Shown in pieces: positions 42,582-54,292 of a DNA stretch of 64,000 bases. The position numbers and the translations under genes are program-made. Each line of letters opens with the position of its first letter. The first letter of the stretch is position 1. A model generated the notes under the pieces. It ran no database searches and had not been told where the DNA came from. It saw only the letters and a program-made list of their open reading frames with translations. The stretch comes from Plotosus lineatus (taxonomy: Eukaryota; Chordata; Actinopteri; Siluriformes; Plotosidae). Location of the stretch: positions 84,169,050 to 84,233,049 of the forward strand of contig CM045729.1 in the NCBI GenBank assembly GCA_024760905.1, in the 5' to 3' direction.

Positions 42582-44935
42582 GATCATAGGAGATTCTTGT
42601 CTAACCTCGTCTGTCAGCCTGTCCATCACCATAGCAAACAATAAGGGGCTCAGAGCTGACCCTTGATGCAGTCCCACCTCCACCTTGAACTTTTCTGTCA
42701 CACCGACAGCACACCTCACCACTGTCTTACATCTCTCATACATGTCCTGCACCACTCTAACATACTTGTCTGCCACTCCAGATTTTCTCATGCAATACCA
42801 CAGTTCCTCTCTCGGCACTCTGTCATATGCTTTCTCCAGATCCACAAAGGCACAATGCAGCTCCTTCTGACCTTCTCTGTACTTCTCTATTAACATCCTC
42901 AAGGCAAACACTGCATCTGTGGTGCTCTTTCTGGGCATGAAACCAAACTGTTGTTCACAAATGCTGACCTCTGCCCTTAGTCTTGGTTCCACTATTCTTT
43001 CCCATAACTTCATCGTATGGCTCATCAACTTTCTTCCTCTGTAGTTGCCACAACTCTGCACATCTACCTTGTTCTTAAAAATGGGCACCAGCACACTTCT
43101 CCTCCATTCCTCTGGCATCCTCTCACTCTCTAAGACCTTGTTGAATGTTCTTGTCAGGAAATCTACTGCTTCCTCTCCTAGACACTTCCATACCTCCCCC
43201 GGTATGTCATCAGGGCCAACCGCCTTTCCATTCTTCATCCTCTTCAATGCCCTCCTCACTTCACCCTTACTAATCTTTGCTATTTCCTGGTCCTCAACAG
43301 TCACCACTTCAACTCTTTTTTCTCTCTCATTTTCCTCATTCATCAGCTCTTCAAAGTACTCTTTCCATCTTCCTAGCACACTTCTGTCATCAGTCAATAC
43401 ATTTCCCTTTCTGTCCTTAATCACTCTAACTTGCTGCACATCCTTCCCATCTCTATTTCTCTTCTGTGCCAACCTGTATAAATCGTTTTCTCCCTGTTTA
43501 CTTTCCAACCGAGCATACAAGTCATCATTCGCCCTCTGTTTGGCCTTTGACACCACTACCTTCACCTTACGCTGTGTATCCCTGTACTCCTGTTTACTCT
43601 CTTCGGTCCTCTCTATGTCCCACTTCTTCCTAGCTAACCTCTTCTTTTGTACACACTTCTGCACTTCCTCATTCCACCACCAAGTCTCCTTATCTCCTCC
43701 CCTTCCAGATGACACACCAAGTATTCTCCTACCTGTCTCCCTGATCACCTTAGCTGTAGTTGTCCAGTCATCTGGAAGCACTTCCTGACCACCGGAAGCC
43801 TGTTTCAACTCCTCCTTGAACACAACACAACACTCCTCCTTTTTCAGCTTCCACCACTTTGTCTTCTGCTCTGCCTTTGCCTTCTTCACCTTCCTCACCA
43901 TCAGCGTCATCCTGCACACCACCATCCTATGCTGTTTGGCAACACTCTCACCCGCTACTACTTTGCAATCACTGACTTCCTTCAAATTACATCGCCTTCA
44001 CAAGATGTCGTCTACCTGTGTGCTCCTACCTCCACTGTTATAAGTCACTCTCTGCTCCTCTCTCTTCTGGAAGAAAGCCATTTCCATCCTTTTTGTAAAA
44101 TCGATCAACATCTGTCTTTCTGGGTTCCTGTCCTGATACCAAACCTGCCCATCAATTCCTCATCCCCTCTGTTGCTTGCACCAACATGTCCATTGAAGTC
44201 TGCCCCAATGACTACTCTTTCATCTTTGGGGGTATTCTGCATCACTTCATCTAACTCACTCCAGAGTCTCTCCTTTTCTTCTAGCTCACATCCTGCCTGT
44301 GGGGCATAAGCACTCACAACATTGAACATCATGCCTTCAATTTCTAACTTGAGACTCATCACTCTGTCTGACACTCTTTTCACTTCTGGAACGTTCCTTA
44401 CAAACTCCTCCTTCAAGATGACTCCTACTCCATTTCTCTTCCCATCCACACCATGAAAAAACAGCTTAAACCCTGCTCCTATGCCTTCTTGGGTAGCCTT
44501 GCTACCTTTCCACCTATTCTCCTGAACATACAGTATGTCCACCTTCCTCCTCTGCATCATGTCAGCTAGCTCTCTACCTTTTCCTGTCATAGTTCCAACA
44601 TTCAAAGTCCCTACTTTCAGTTCGAGACTCCTACTTTTCCTCTTCTCTCTCTGTCTATGGACACATCGACGTCTTCGACCAACAGTAGTCCAATTTCCAC
44701 CAGCACCCTGTTGGTTAACAGCATTGATGGCGGTCGTTGTTAACCCGGGCCTCGACCAATCCGGTAAGAATTTTCTTGATATGACTCGCATTTTTTATTT
44801 GGCATTTGTTTTACGCCGGATGCCCTTCCTGACCCAACCCTCTGCCTTTATCCCGACTTGGGACCAGTGTGAAGGAGAGACACTGGCTTGTGCCCCTCCC
44901 TCATGGCTGCATTTCTTGCATTTCATGCCATCATT
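42582..44935 (-). mobile_element. RTE LINE copy 4, head and RT present, 3' end missing
   Basis: Contains the leader (acgccggatgcccttcctga), endonuclease (44,105-44,791, with GTLNVGTMTGKGRELADMM and VVIGADFNGHVGA), linker and RT frame 42,570-43,985 up to VMDRLTDEVRQESP. Sequence then departs at 42,582, before the catalytic FADD box. A frameshift lies near 44,105 (RFGIRTGTQKDRC replaces the family's IQDRNAEGQM). The 5' end is complete and the 3' end lost, opposite to normal LINE truncation, so a later deletion or rearrangement removed it. Confidence 0.85.
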
Positions 44936-45094
44936 CACATTTCTCTGTTATTGACCTTTGTCTGCTTTCTTGAGCTCTCCTGTTAAAGAGCAGACACAGG
45001 TTTTTTTCGTTTCTTTTTTTTTTTTTTGCTTTCACACACAGGGGAAAACAGTAGACCTGGACATGTTTCTTCATTGGATTCATTGATACACCCA

Positions 45095-45290
45095 CTGCCT
45101 ACTCTTGTCGAAAGTCAACAATTGCTTTTTTATAGCCTCACATCATAGACAGTGAGAAACATGGCTGTCCTTTGATAACCCAATTAGCTACACTGGGTGG
45201 AGGTATAATCTTTGACAGTCGAACAACTTGGACCCCCAACCTTAGGATTGGCAATCCAGCACCCTATCCCCAGCCACTACTGCCCAAAAT
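45095..45290 (-). mobile_element. tRNA-derived SINE, 5' portion
   Basis: cctactcttgtcgaaagtca, gacagtgagaaacatggctg, gataacccaattagctacac, then accttaggattggcaatcca and accccagccactactgcc at the 5' side. Confidence 0.7.
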
Positions 45291-46255
45291 CCAAACTTAA
45301 AAAGAAAAATAATCATAATATTTTTTATTTTTAATCTCAATATACTTTTGTGTTTTTCTTTTACCACAGTACTTACCTTTAGTTGTCATGGAATATGTTG
45401 AAGGTCTGAAATACAGAATTCATGTATATTAATAAAATAAATTTGACCAACACAAGAAAAAATATTGTGGACTCATGCTGTCTTTAATTGGATTTAAGGA
45501 ACTTCCCTTCCTCCACTAGTTTGTGTGTACACCTTCACCAGAGATGCATGCTCGGGATAGACCACAGCATGTCTCTAAAATGCACCAAGTATCCTGATAG
45601 CAGGGTGTCCTTGATGCTTTGTAGCATAAAACTTCAAGGTCAATTGCACACTACCAATGACATGTGGAAGAACCAGAGATGATCAATAGATGGCATAATC
45701 AGACACTGTGAGGAGACCTTCATGCCAACCATGACTGCGGTGGCACACCTGTGGCACCAGACTTGGAGGTCCAAAGAGGCGTAAGAGTAGGGGGCATGAC
45801 ACCATCTATATTTCTTCCTGTGCAAGGCATTATGCAAGGAGAAACAAAACCTTTGGTGATGGAATGAATGTGACAGCAGAAATCCAAAGAAGCTGGAAGT
45901 TGCAAGCAAGAATTATGCATGCAGACAGCTCACATGTGATAGTGGCAGCTCAAATAAAGACCTGTGTGACTGTGAGTGTCCAGTCTTTCCTCTTTAGGGA
46001 ACAAAAACAAAAAAACAAAACATTTCCTCCAAGAATTGGGGGCCTATAAAAAAGAGATTAGTTGATCAGCTAAAGTTACTCCTCCCATTGATTTATTGTA
46101 CTGTTTCACTCTATCAGGACAATCAACTTCAACTATCTTTTTTGTTTTGGAATCGAAGTGATGCACTGTAGTAACGGGGTCGACTTTTGTGAACATAGGT
46201 AATAACATGTTCACGACTTTATTGTTGAACCATTTTACATATACTGTACTGCTTC
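45291..46255. other. unassigned stretch
   Basis: Minus-strand frames at 45,640-45,920 have no recognised family. No repeat identified. Confidence 0.3.
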
Positions 46256-47385
46256 TGAATTCTCATTCTCTTTTAGCAGCTTCAATTGCACCTTGTCCTT
46301 TTTTCATTGTTGCCTTTTGACATTTCATATCCTTTGATAATCCAGATAATCTTGATGGTCTGACAGTCCTGCAGCAAAATATTCCACGACCGAAGAGAGA
46401 ATTTCAGTAGTACAAGGTGGATCAGGACCAAGGAAGAGCACCGTAACTGAAGGATTTTCATTTTGAAGGACTGACCACTGTCGAGTGAGATTTTGTCTTG
46501 TTGCTCTGCTTGCACTAAAATCATGTGCAGTTGGCATTAACATTTTTGTTCATCGATGATAACGGCCAAATCTCCATCAAGCTCAATGACATCATTTGGA
46601 GGATCTCTTCATCTAGATCTATTTCCTTTTCCATATTAACATCATCAGGGATGAATGTTGGGATCAGCCACCTTGTCATCATAATCCATTTCTGTCTCAG
46701 ATTTGTCATTATCGTCACAAGTGAGCAGCTCAGCAGTTTCGACACTGATGTTTTTCCTGCCATAAAAAGTTCTGTGTGCGATTGATATACCGGTGGTGAA
46801 ATTGAATAATTAAAGACATTCATCAGTCAAATTGACTCAATGATTATGTTTTCTAAATGACAAAATTGGGTCAGACTTGACTTCATGATGACTCACTTTG
46901 AATCGGTAAATAACACCAAAATATTTCTCAGAGAAAACAAAAATGTTTGTAATTGATGCTTATTGTTGACAGCCAAGCTTGTTCATACCCCTGATGTGAT
47001 GAAAATGTCACTAATTTAAAATGTGTTTGTTTGTTTTTTTTTTCAGAAAAAGAACTCAATAAACTATTTCTACTTCATAAAATTACAAAACTATCATTAT
47101 TCTTCAATGACGATTTTTTATGTGCATGAATCTCACCTGGTATTTGATCCATTGTGCTTTTAGTACTAACAATTTGAACGATGATTCACGAACGTCACCC
47201 ACTCACGATGTCTCAAGCCTCACTGAAAAAACCAAGGGAAATGATGACGTAATACCATTCTCCGCTTCAACAGGAAACGTATCGCATTCGCCACAGTCGT
47301 TCCCCAAATGCCTGTAATGATATAAATTAAGTTTTTAGGCTCTTAATTCTTGTGTGACTAATGAGTCACCGTTGGGCGTAAAGGG
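46256..47385 (-). mobile_element. piggyBac-like relic, copy 1
   Basis: The minus-strand end at 47,385 reads CCCTTTACGCCC after TTAA (47,386-47,389), a piggyBac-type terminus and target. Coding remnants follow: acidic N-terminal segment with DDVNMEKEIDLDEE (46,620-46,680), then RQWSVLQNENPSVTVLFLGP and LSSVVEYFAAG. The sequence is about 80-90% like copy 2 by eye. The frame is broken and the catalytic aspartate region is missing. Confidence 0.65.
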
Positions 47386-47389
47386 TTAA

Positions 47390-48107
47390 AATAGTCACCT
47401 TTTGTACAGGTAAAACATGCAGCACAATCTCAGAAAGTGTAGAAACCTGTGGCATTGTCCAGATGTACCTGACGGGTGGGTTTCTTTTGTCTGTCTGCAT
47501 GAACAAGAGAATCTCAAACATTCCTGACTCTAGAAAATAGAAAAGTGGAGAGGAGTTGAATATCTCTTTACCAATGTTATCAGCAGATAAAATACTCCAA
47601 AATGTATTTGAAAAAGAAAAAAAAAAAAAAAAAAAACAACTGAATTTTAATTTTTTTGGATTACCAACATTTTGAGGAGATCACTCAATCCTAAACAAAG
47701 GACAATCATCCATGTCTATGTCTTTACGAAACCATTTTTTATGTTAAACTTGAACCTTATAAATCATTTCACACAATTACGTTTAAATATTTTTATTATA
47801 AAGGGAGAGCTAACTTGACAGTAAATGCTGAAAGTTATATTAACACAAGTCTTTTTTTTTTTTTTTTTTTTTTTTTTAATAAATGATTACTTTAAGTTCT
47901 CTCCTGAATTTCTTCTGAAATGGTAAGGTATAATCTCACTTTTTGTATCACTGTCTGCTTGACTAAGTTAGATTGAGTTGTTGTCACTAATATTTTTAAG
48001 AGCATAGGTAGCTGGTCCGGTAGTCTTATTGCTGTGCTTACTCAGTGGTAGTTTTGGCTTTCTTAAGGCTTGAATTAGGGGCAGGACACATGGGGCAGGA
48101 AAGTATA
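47390..48107. other. unassigned stretch
   Basis: Poly-A (47,615) and poly-T (47,850) runs; no gene seen. Confidence 0.25.
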
Positions 48108-48109
48108 TA

Positions 48110-48723
48110 CTGGTCCTTCTAACAAAAATTAGCATATTGTGATAAAGTTCATTATTTTCTGTAATGTACTGATAAACATTAGACTTTCAGATATTTTAGA
48201 TTAATTACATACAGCTGAAGTAATTCAAGCCTTTTATTGATTTAATATTGAGAATTTTGGCAAAAAAGTAAAGAAAAACCAAATCCCCATCTCAAAAAAC
48301 TAGCATCTTTCATCCGACCAATACAAAAAAAGTGTTTTTAATACAAAAAAAGTCAACCTTAAAATAATTATGTTCAGTCATGCACTCAATACTTTGTCGG
48401 GAATCCTTTTGCAGAAATGACTGCTTCAATGTGGCGTGGCATGGAGTTAATCAGCCTGTGAAACTGCTGAGGTGTTACAGAGGCCCAGGATGCTTCAATA
48501 GCGGCTCCATGGAAGCATGGAGTGCTCCAACATCTCCTGATAGCTAGCTGCATTGACTCTGCCTTTGATAAAACACAGTGGACCAACAGCAGCAGCTGAC
48601 ATGGCACCCCAGACCATCACTGACTGTGGGTACTTGACACTGGACTTCAGGCATTTTGGCATTTCCTTTTTCTGAGTCTTCCTCCAGACTTTGGCACCTT
48701 GATTGCCAAATGACATGCAAAAT
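48110..48723 (-). mobile_element. Tc1/mariner element, internally deleted
   Basis: Left terminus CTGGTCCTTCTAACAAAAAT after TA at 48,108-48,109 matches the element at 56,299. The coding part keeps KCLKSSVKYPQSVMVWGAMS and GPLCFIKGRVNAASYQEML. About 230 bases are deleted at about 48,510 and the right half, including the HTH and right terminus, is gone. Confidence 0.8.
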
Positions 48724-48756
48724 ATATATATTGATAAAGAGAACATGAATGAACAA

Positions 48757-48812
48757 ACCAGAGAAGGCGACCCTAATTAGGATTAAGCAGTTACAGAAAA
48801 TGAACTGAACTG
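48757..48812 (+). mobile_element. SINE 3' tail fragment
   Basis: gaccctaattaggattaagc and agttacagaaaatgaactg match the family tail; poly-A follows. Confidence 0.6.
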
Positions 48813-49524
48813 AAAAAAAAAAAAAAAAAAAAAACACTGAACACCAGGGCATAAACATGATGCAAATAAAAAGCAAGTTCAAGGTCAAACTAGCAATGAT
48901 CAAGAACAGGACGCACATCTATATCAAGGGCTAGGTGAAATATAAAGTTGAGTTTAAATGTACAGGGTTAAAAACACATATCAAGCAGAATATTATGGGC
49001 AAAAGGAATGTCACAAACAAACAGGCAGAGAATTTTTCACAGAATAGTGAGAAACAGTATGCAAGCCTAAGTGACACATACAACTTACATTTACTACATT
49101 TCACAGACGGTCTTATCCAGAGCAACTTAGAATGATCATTTTTTATACAACTGAGCAATTTGAGGGTTAAGGGCCTTGCTCAAGACCCCAACATTAATGA
49201 ATAAACCACTGACCTTCGGATTGGTAACCCATTCCTTTAACTACTAAACCATTACTGCCTGATGGGCATTATTCGCAATGAGTGGGGTGAAACAAGATTC
49301 ATAAATAGTGTATATGTACGAGGGAAATGGAAACAGGTGCAGAAGGACATGTGATTGGCATGTTAAGAAATTAGGTGTTAAAGAAATTTGAAAAGTGTAG
49401 TGATCTGTGTTAGTGTCCATGCAATTGTGGGATAACCTAACATTTCACAAGATCTCTAGCTTTTTTACAGAAAAAAATGATGTGGAGGACATGAAAAACA
49501 ATGTATTTTACAAAGAAACTTAAT

Positions 49525-49530
<6 letters not shown>
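48813..49530. other. mostly unassigned; SINE-like repeat at 49,080-49,262
   Basis: The phrases ggtcttatccagagcaactt and gttaagggccttgctcaaga, then ggtaacccattcctttaact, match a very common fish interspersed repeat. The rest has no features. Confidence 0.45.

Positions 49531-49608
<78 letters not shown>
49531..49608. repeat. (GA)n microsatellite, 78 bp
   Basis: Pure GA repeat. Confidence 0.97.
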
Positions 49609-49610
<2 letters not shown>

Positions 49611-49649
49611 CAATGTTCTCCATAAAACAATTCTAATGTTCCCTGAACT

Positions 49650-49803
49650 CTAATCAAGGTTTAAGAGTTTAAGGCCCAATCGCACCAAGCTGCGAATGGC
49701 GGACCTCTGAGAAAGACCCTTAATCCTCAGCTGCTTAGAAAATAAATGAAATAAATATAAGTCACTCTGGATAAGGGCATCTACTAAATTCCATAAATCT
49801 AAA
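49650..49803 (-). repeat. common fish interspersed repeat fragment
   Basis: Contains cactctggataagggcatct and actaaattccataaat, the usual end of the repeat also seen at 49.1 kb. Confidence 0.45.
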
Positions 49804-49929
49804 GGATGTGCACTGTAACAAATACTGCACCTTCCATGTTAAGCATTTAAGACAAAATATTTTTCCTCTCAAGTGTAAATAACCGAAAGGTTTTAGTAGT
49901 GCGTTATCACTCAGCTAAAAAATTTGAGA

Positions 49930-50329
49930 TAAATCTCATATTATGATGTTATTTTGTCTTTGTGACCTTCAAAGGCCTTTTTAAGTGATTAATTCAGCTG
50001 CTTGTGAGTCGTTCTTCAGGCAAATTGGCTTAGGCAAACTATGCTGTCTCTTTTATCCTACTTTACATTACCTCGAAAAAAAAATAGTTTGTGATTCACT
50101 GACCAAGTTGAGTGAAAAACTTTATTCTGTTTCGTTATATGGCATTCATTTATTATCCAGGAAATCTTTTGAAAATTCAGCCATAAACTTAAACTCTGAA
50201 CTTTATTACAGAGTTATTTGTACCTTTTTTTATTCAAAGCACAGAGAGTGGCAGACAGACAGTGTTGACAGTGTGAAGGGTGTATATAACCTCAAATAAT
50301 AAAAGTTCAACAAAAGAGAAATTACATCC

Positions 50330-50361
<32 letters not shown>

Positions 50362-50515
50362 GTACACTCACAAACCCATGAAGAGATGATAGGAGTCTGT
50401 AACCAGCTTTAGAGGACAGGTCACCTGCAGCTCTGATCATAGGTCACATAGATCCAAGATGCAAAAGAGGGCCAACATGGTACAAGGTGAGTAGTGTGAA
50501 AGGTGAACAGAGACA
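49930..50515 (+). repeat. local repeat R, copy R3
   Basis: ctttgtgaccttcaaaggcc, ttcagctgcttgtgagtcgt, caggcaaattggcttaggca, then agctttagaggacaggtcac, atcataggtcaca and gatgcaaaagagggccaaca. On the minus strand a phase-consistent open frame of about 70 codons crosses its right half (see findings). Confidence 0.65.
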
Positions 50516-51880
50516 TGATGACAAGTTCTATTCCTAACAAATCCTTCATCACCTGTGTGACTTTGTTGAAGGTCTCTGTATGGTCCACACACTCAAGGTC
50601 ATCCCGGTGTTTTACTCCACCCTTGGCAGTTTAGAAAGGGTGAAACATATGGAAAACTGATAGACTGTGTATTAAAAATCAACGAATATGTTTATTTAAA
50701 AATTGTGGAATTTTGGGGAAATTATGTAGGCCTGGACAAGACATTATCTACATGCAAAAAGGAAATATCAGAAGCAGTATTGATCAATGACGGTGCCACC
50801 AGACTAGTTAGCCGTTCATAACTAGAAACTTTGTGACGTTTTGTGCAGAGAGTCTGACAGTGGGGGCACAACACCAACAGCCTTAAACTTTGTGATCATA
50901 CTCCTTGTGGCAGAGCTTTTAGGAGGGTCTGGACAGACCTGTGAAACTCGGAGCTACTTGTATAAACTTTGCACATAGGCGACTTACATCAGAAGGCAGC
51001 TTCTCTGTGGATATTATGAGCAACAATTGGGTTGAGACAACTATGTCAGTGTCCAGGCATCCCTATTTTGGAAGAGCAATGCCTATCCCAGCAGTGGGAA
51101 GGCACTATAAAAGGTGGGGTAAGAAAGCTTGTTCAAATGTCATCTGTCTGACAAACCTCATCTATCACATCTCCGATAAATGTGGGAAGAGATGAAAGAA
51201 GATGACATTAACTGTCAGTGATTTATTAAAAATCCAGTACGAACTCTCTGTTAGTCTGTTACCTTTGAGTTTTTGTTTACTAACAATATTGCATTGGACC
51301 AAATTTACTGAGCAAATTCATTTGACAACCATAAGATCCATAATCCCTTAATTTTGTTCATATTATATGGCTTAAGAGACTATAAAATAGGAAATCATTT
51401 TCTTGCTCTGACAGATTTTCTGACATGATTTTCTGAGTTCTCGGTCAGAGACAGTTATATGTGTGAAATTTTAATTAATCTTCTGTTTAGAGTATAACAG
51501 CAGACAGACATTTTATTCAGTATGTATTCAGTATGAGGCCACAACAAACAACATATTAGATAAATGCTAATAGAACAGTTGAAAGAAGTTTTCAACAGTA
51601 TGACACAGCCCACATTATGAAAACAAAAAAGCTTCAAAGCTTCTCTCACTTTACTATATTTTGGAAATTAACAAAATTAGCTATTAATCGAGCTGGGTTG
51701 AAACTTCATGAAGGCTTCTAAAAAGCATACAAGATAGAGTAGAGACTATCATCACAACAAATGTATTAATGTATATAGAGCTGGAAGGGCCATTTCTTAT
51801 GACAGGTTGATATCCATAGCTCACCAGCAAAACCTGTTCAGTTCACCGTGTCCAGAAAATGTCTGGCCTCCTCTGTGACC
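50516..51880. other. unassigned stretch
   Basis: An 84-codon plus-strand frame at 50,941-51,195 has no recognised family. No repeats identified. Confidence 0.3.
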
Positions 51881-51882
51881 TG

Positions 51883-52104
51883 TTATACTGTGTCAAGTCG
51901 GGCTAGGAATCGCATAGTGAATCTGATATTTTTGTCTACAACTTTGCAAACCACATCATTATAGGGGTGCCACTTCAGCCAAACAGCATTGGAAAGGTCT
52001 TTCTGGATGAAGATGTGTGACCTGCAATGCTCCAGATTTTTTGTGTTTCTCACAGGTGCCTGTATCTGTGGCTTTTCCTGGGAGTTGTGGAGTTTGAGGA
52101 TCAC
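51883..52104 (-). pseudogene. L1/Tx1-type ORF1 fragment
   Basis: 73 codons reading ILKLHNSQEKPQIQAPVRNT, a SHIFIQKDLS segment, and IRFTMRFLARLDTV. This resembles the RNA-binding part of L1/Tx1 ORF1 proteins (hydrophobic strand, helix, F/Q-D-S, then PARL-like end). No ORF2 is nearby. Confidence 0.45.
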
Positions 52105-52344
52105 TGGTAATGACTGGTCACTGCAATGTTATCAGCTCTCCAAAATAAACCATTGATTGATCTACCTAACAGTAAAGAAAACTGGGAGTAACTTAAAGAC
52201 ACTATTCTCTCAATTGCAAGAGCTGTTTGGCATTCCTAAGAATGAAAAACCTTCTGATTAGTTCAAAGAGAAAATGAGATTACAACAACTACAAGATGAA
52301 AAGCAAAGGTTTGTGAAACTTGAAGGAGAACTCTGATGAAAAAA

Positions 52345-52475
52345 AAAAAAGTGAGCCAAAACTTTGGGCTGTCAAAGTTGCAGAGGGGAATATGGGCATT
52401 GAAACCAATTTGTGGAGCAGAAAAGCTGATGAACTGCAAGCAATGGCTGACGGGAATGACATTTTATATACAGGC

Positions 52476-52563
<88 letters not shown>

Positions 52564-52750
52564 GGCTGTATATAGGCCAAGGTTTCACACTGGGTCAACC
52601 ATCAGGGCTTAGGCAACCCAGATGCATGTGACAGACTTCCAAGGAGACTGTCAGAGAAGAGTTATGCAGACTTAAAAATAACTTAATTAAATTTTGAGAG
52701 ACACCATAAGTGGCAAAGCACCTGGATTGCATTCCATCAAAGGTGTTGAA
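52345..52750 (+). pseudogene. decayed LINE RT-linker segment, split by (GT)n
   Basis: Reads ETNLWSRKADELQAMADGND, then the (GT)n tract 52,477-52,561, then RLPRRLSEK and, in another frame, ISGKAPGLHSIKG. This is the order of motifs before the RT core in a family of fish LINEs (KADE-x-x-x-AD ... SGKAPG). Frames are broken. Confidence 0.4.
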
Positions 52751-52754
52751 ATTC

Positions 52755-52872
52755 ATTCATTTTCGGAGCCAATTAATCCTAGTCAGGATCATGGGGAGCC
52801 AGGTGTCCATCTCAGCAGACACTGGGCAAGGGCAAGGAACACCTTGAACAGCTTGTTCAGCCATCACAGGGC
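52755..52872 (-). mobile_element. SINE fragment
   Basis: aattcattcattttcggagc, gggcaaggaaca-like and cagccatcacagggcc are the family's 3' half in reverse; it joins directly to Rex3 sequence. Confidence 0.6.
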
Positions 52873-52874
52873 CA

Positions 52875-53815
52875 ACACTCATACAACCAATCATAGAATC
52901 AAGAAAGCTCCTTTGAGAGACTCACTACTTGTCTTGGGAGACTTCAACATCCATGTTGGCAATGATAGTGTGACCTGGAAGGGTTTAATTGGTAGCTAAG
53001 ACCTCTCCAGTCTGAACCCGAATGGTGTTTTGTTGTTGGACTCTTGTGCTCGTCACAGTTTGTCTATCACAAACACTATGTTTGAACATAAGGGTATCCA
53101 GAAGTGCAGTTGGCATCAGGACACCCTGGGACACAGTTCGATGATAGACTTTGTAGTCGTGTCACTGGACTTGTGACTGCATGTTCTGGACACTCGGGTG
53201 AAGAGGGGAGCTGAGCTGCCAACGAGCTGGCTTTTATGGCAGAGGAGCCTGCCATCCAAACCTGGCAAGCCCAAGCGTGGAATGCTGGGAATGTTTAGTG
53301 GAGTCTCCTGTCCAAAAGGCCCTTAACTCTTACCTCTGGCAGAGCTACAACTCCTGGAGGAGACAGGTGACATGGAATCCAGATGGGCCATATTCCATTC
53401 ATCCATTGCTGAGGTGGCAGCCTATAGCTGTGGCCGGGGAGTTAATCGGTGCTTGTCATGGCTGTAACCCCCGAACGTGGTGGTGGAGACCTGTGATGAT
53501 GGAGGCCGTCCAGCTGAAAAAGGAGGCCTATCAGGCCTGTGGGACTCCCAAGGCAGCAGACAGATACCGGCAGGCCAAACATGCTGCAGCCAATTTTTAT
53601 GGACATGTTTTATGAACAGAATTTCTAGGTGCACCCAAGACGTTGAAGGGTTCTGGTTTGGTGGCCATCAAATGAGGTCCTTCCCCAAGTGGAGGAGTTT
53701 AAATATCTTTGGGTCTTGTTCACAAGTGAGGGAAGGATGGAGCGGGAGATTGGCAGACAGATTGCTGCAGCCTCTTCTGTAAAACAGAGCCTGTTATGTG
53801 TAATTCGTATTCACT
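52875..53815 (+). mobile_element. Rex3 LINE with large internal deletions
   Basis: Plus-strand endonuclease part with LVLGDFNIHVGNDSVTWKG (from about 52,920), linker WWWRPVMMEAVQLKKEAYQ and ADRYRQAKHAAANF, then a jump to RT sequence around MDMF/EGFWFGGHQ (53,600), a second jump over the catalytic box to VEEFKYL (53,690), ending SEGRMEREIGRQIAAASSVK-like. The polymerase centre is absent, so the copy is dead. Confidence 0.75.
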
Positions 53816-54194
53816 ATGATATTTAGCTCACATGTAATATATTATGATATTAAGCTTATATTGAGATTGAGCACATTATATCTATATAGGTTCCCCTTGC
53901 ATGAAAATTTGAAGATGTTTCCTTGCCATATCTCTGTAATAACCTAAAGTAGATCAACTGAGAATGCATGTGCTCTTTTCACTGATTATCTTTTTTTTTT
54001 TTTTTTTTTTGATGAGAGGCAGCAACAAAATAGAGTTAAAACAAAAAACAAAAAACAAACAAAAAAAAACCCTACGAAAAACAAAATATGAGAATATACA
54101 ATTTCATTTTAAACATCAGGTAGTGGTGGCCTGGTAGTCAGATTCAAGAGTTGGATCTGATTGGTCCCTGTGACCCTAATTATATCCCTGTGAC

Positions 54195-54198
<4 letters not shown>
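53816..54198. other. unassigned stretch
   Basis: Poly-T tract at 53,990-54,010 and A-rich sequence. Confidence 0.25.

Positions 54199-54292
<94 letters not shown>
54199..54292. repeat. (TA)n then (ATC)n at Rex3 3' end
   Basis: The ATC repeat (GAT on the element strand) directly follows the Rex3 3' end and is its tandem tail; (TA)n lies beyond it. Confidence 0.9.

Noticed and set aside
50941..51195. 84-codon frame as a translation-factor-like gene
   Set aside because: A short stretch near its end looked vaguely like a GTPase region, but no nucleotide-binding motif is present.
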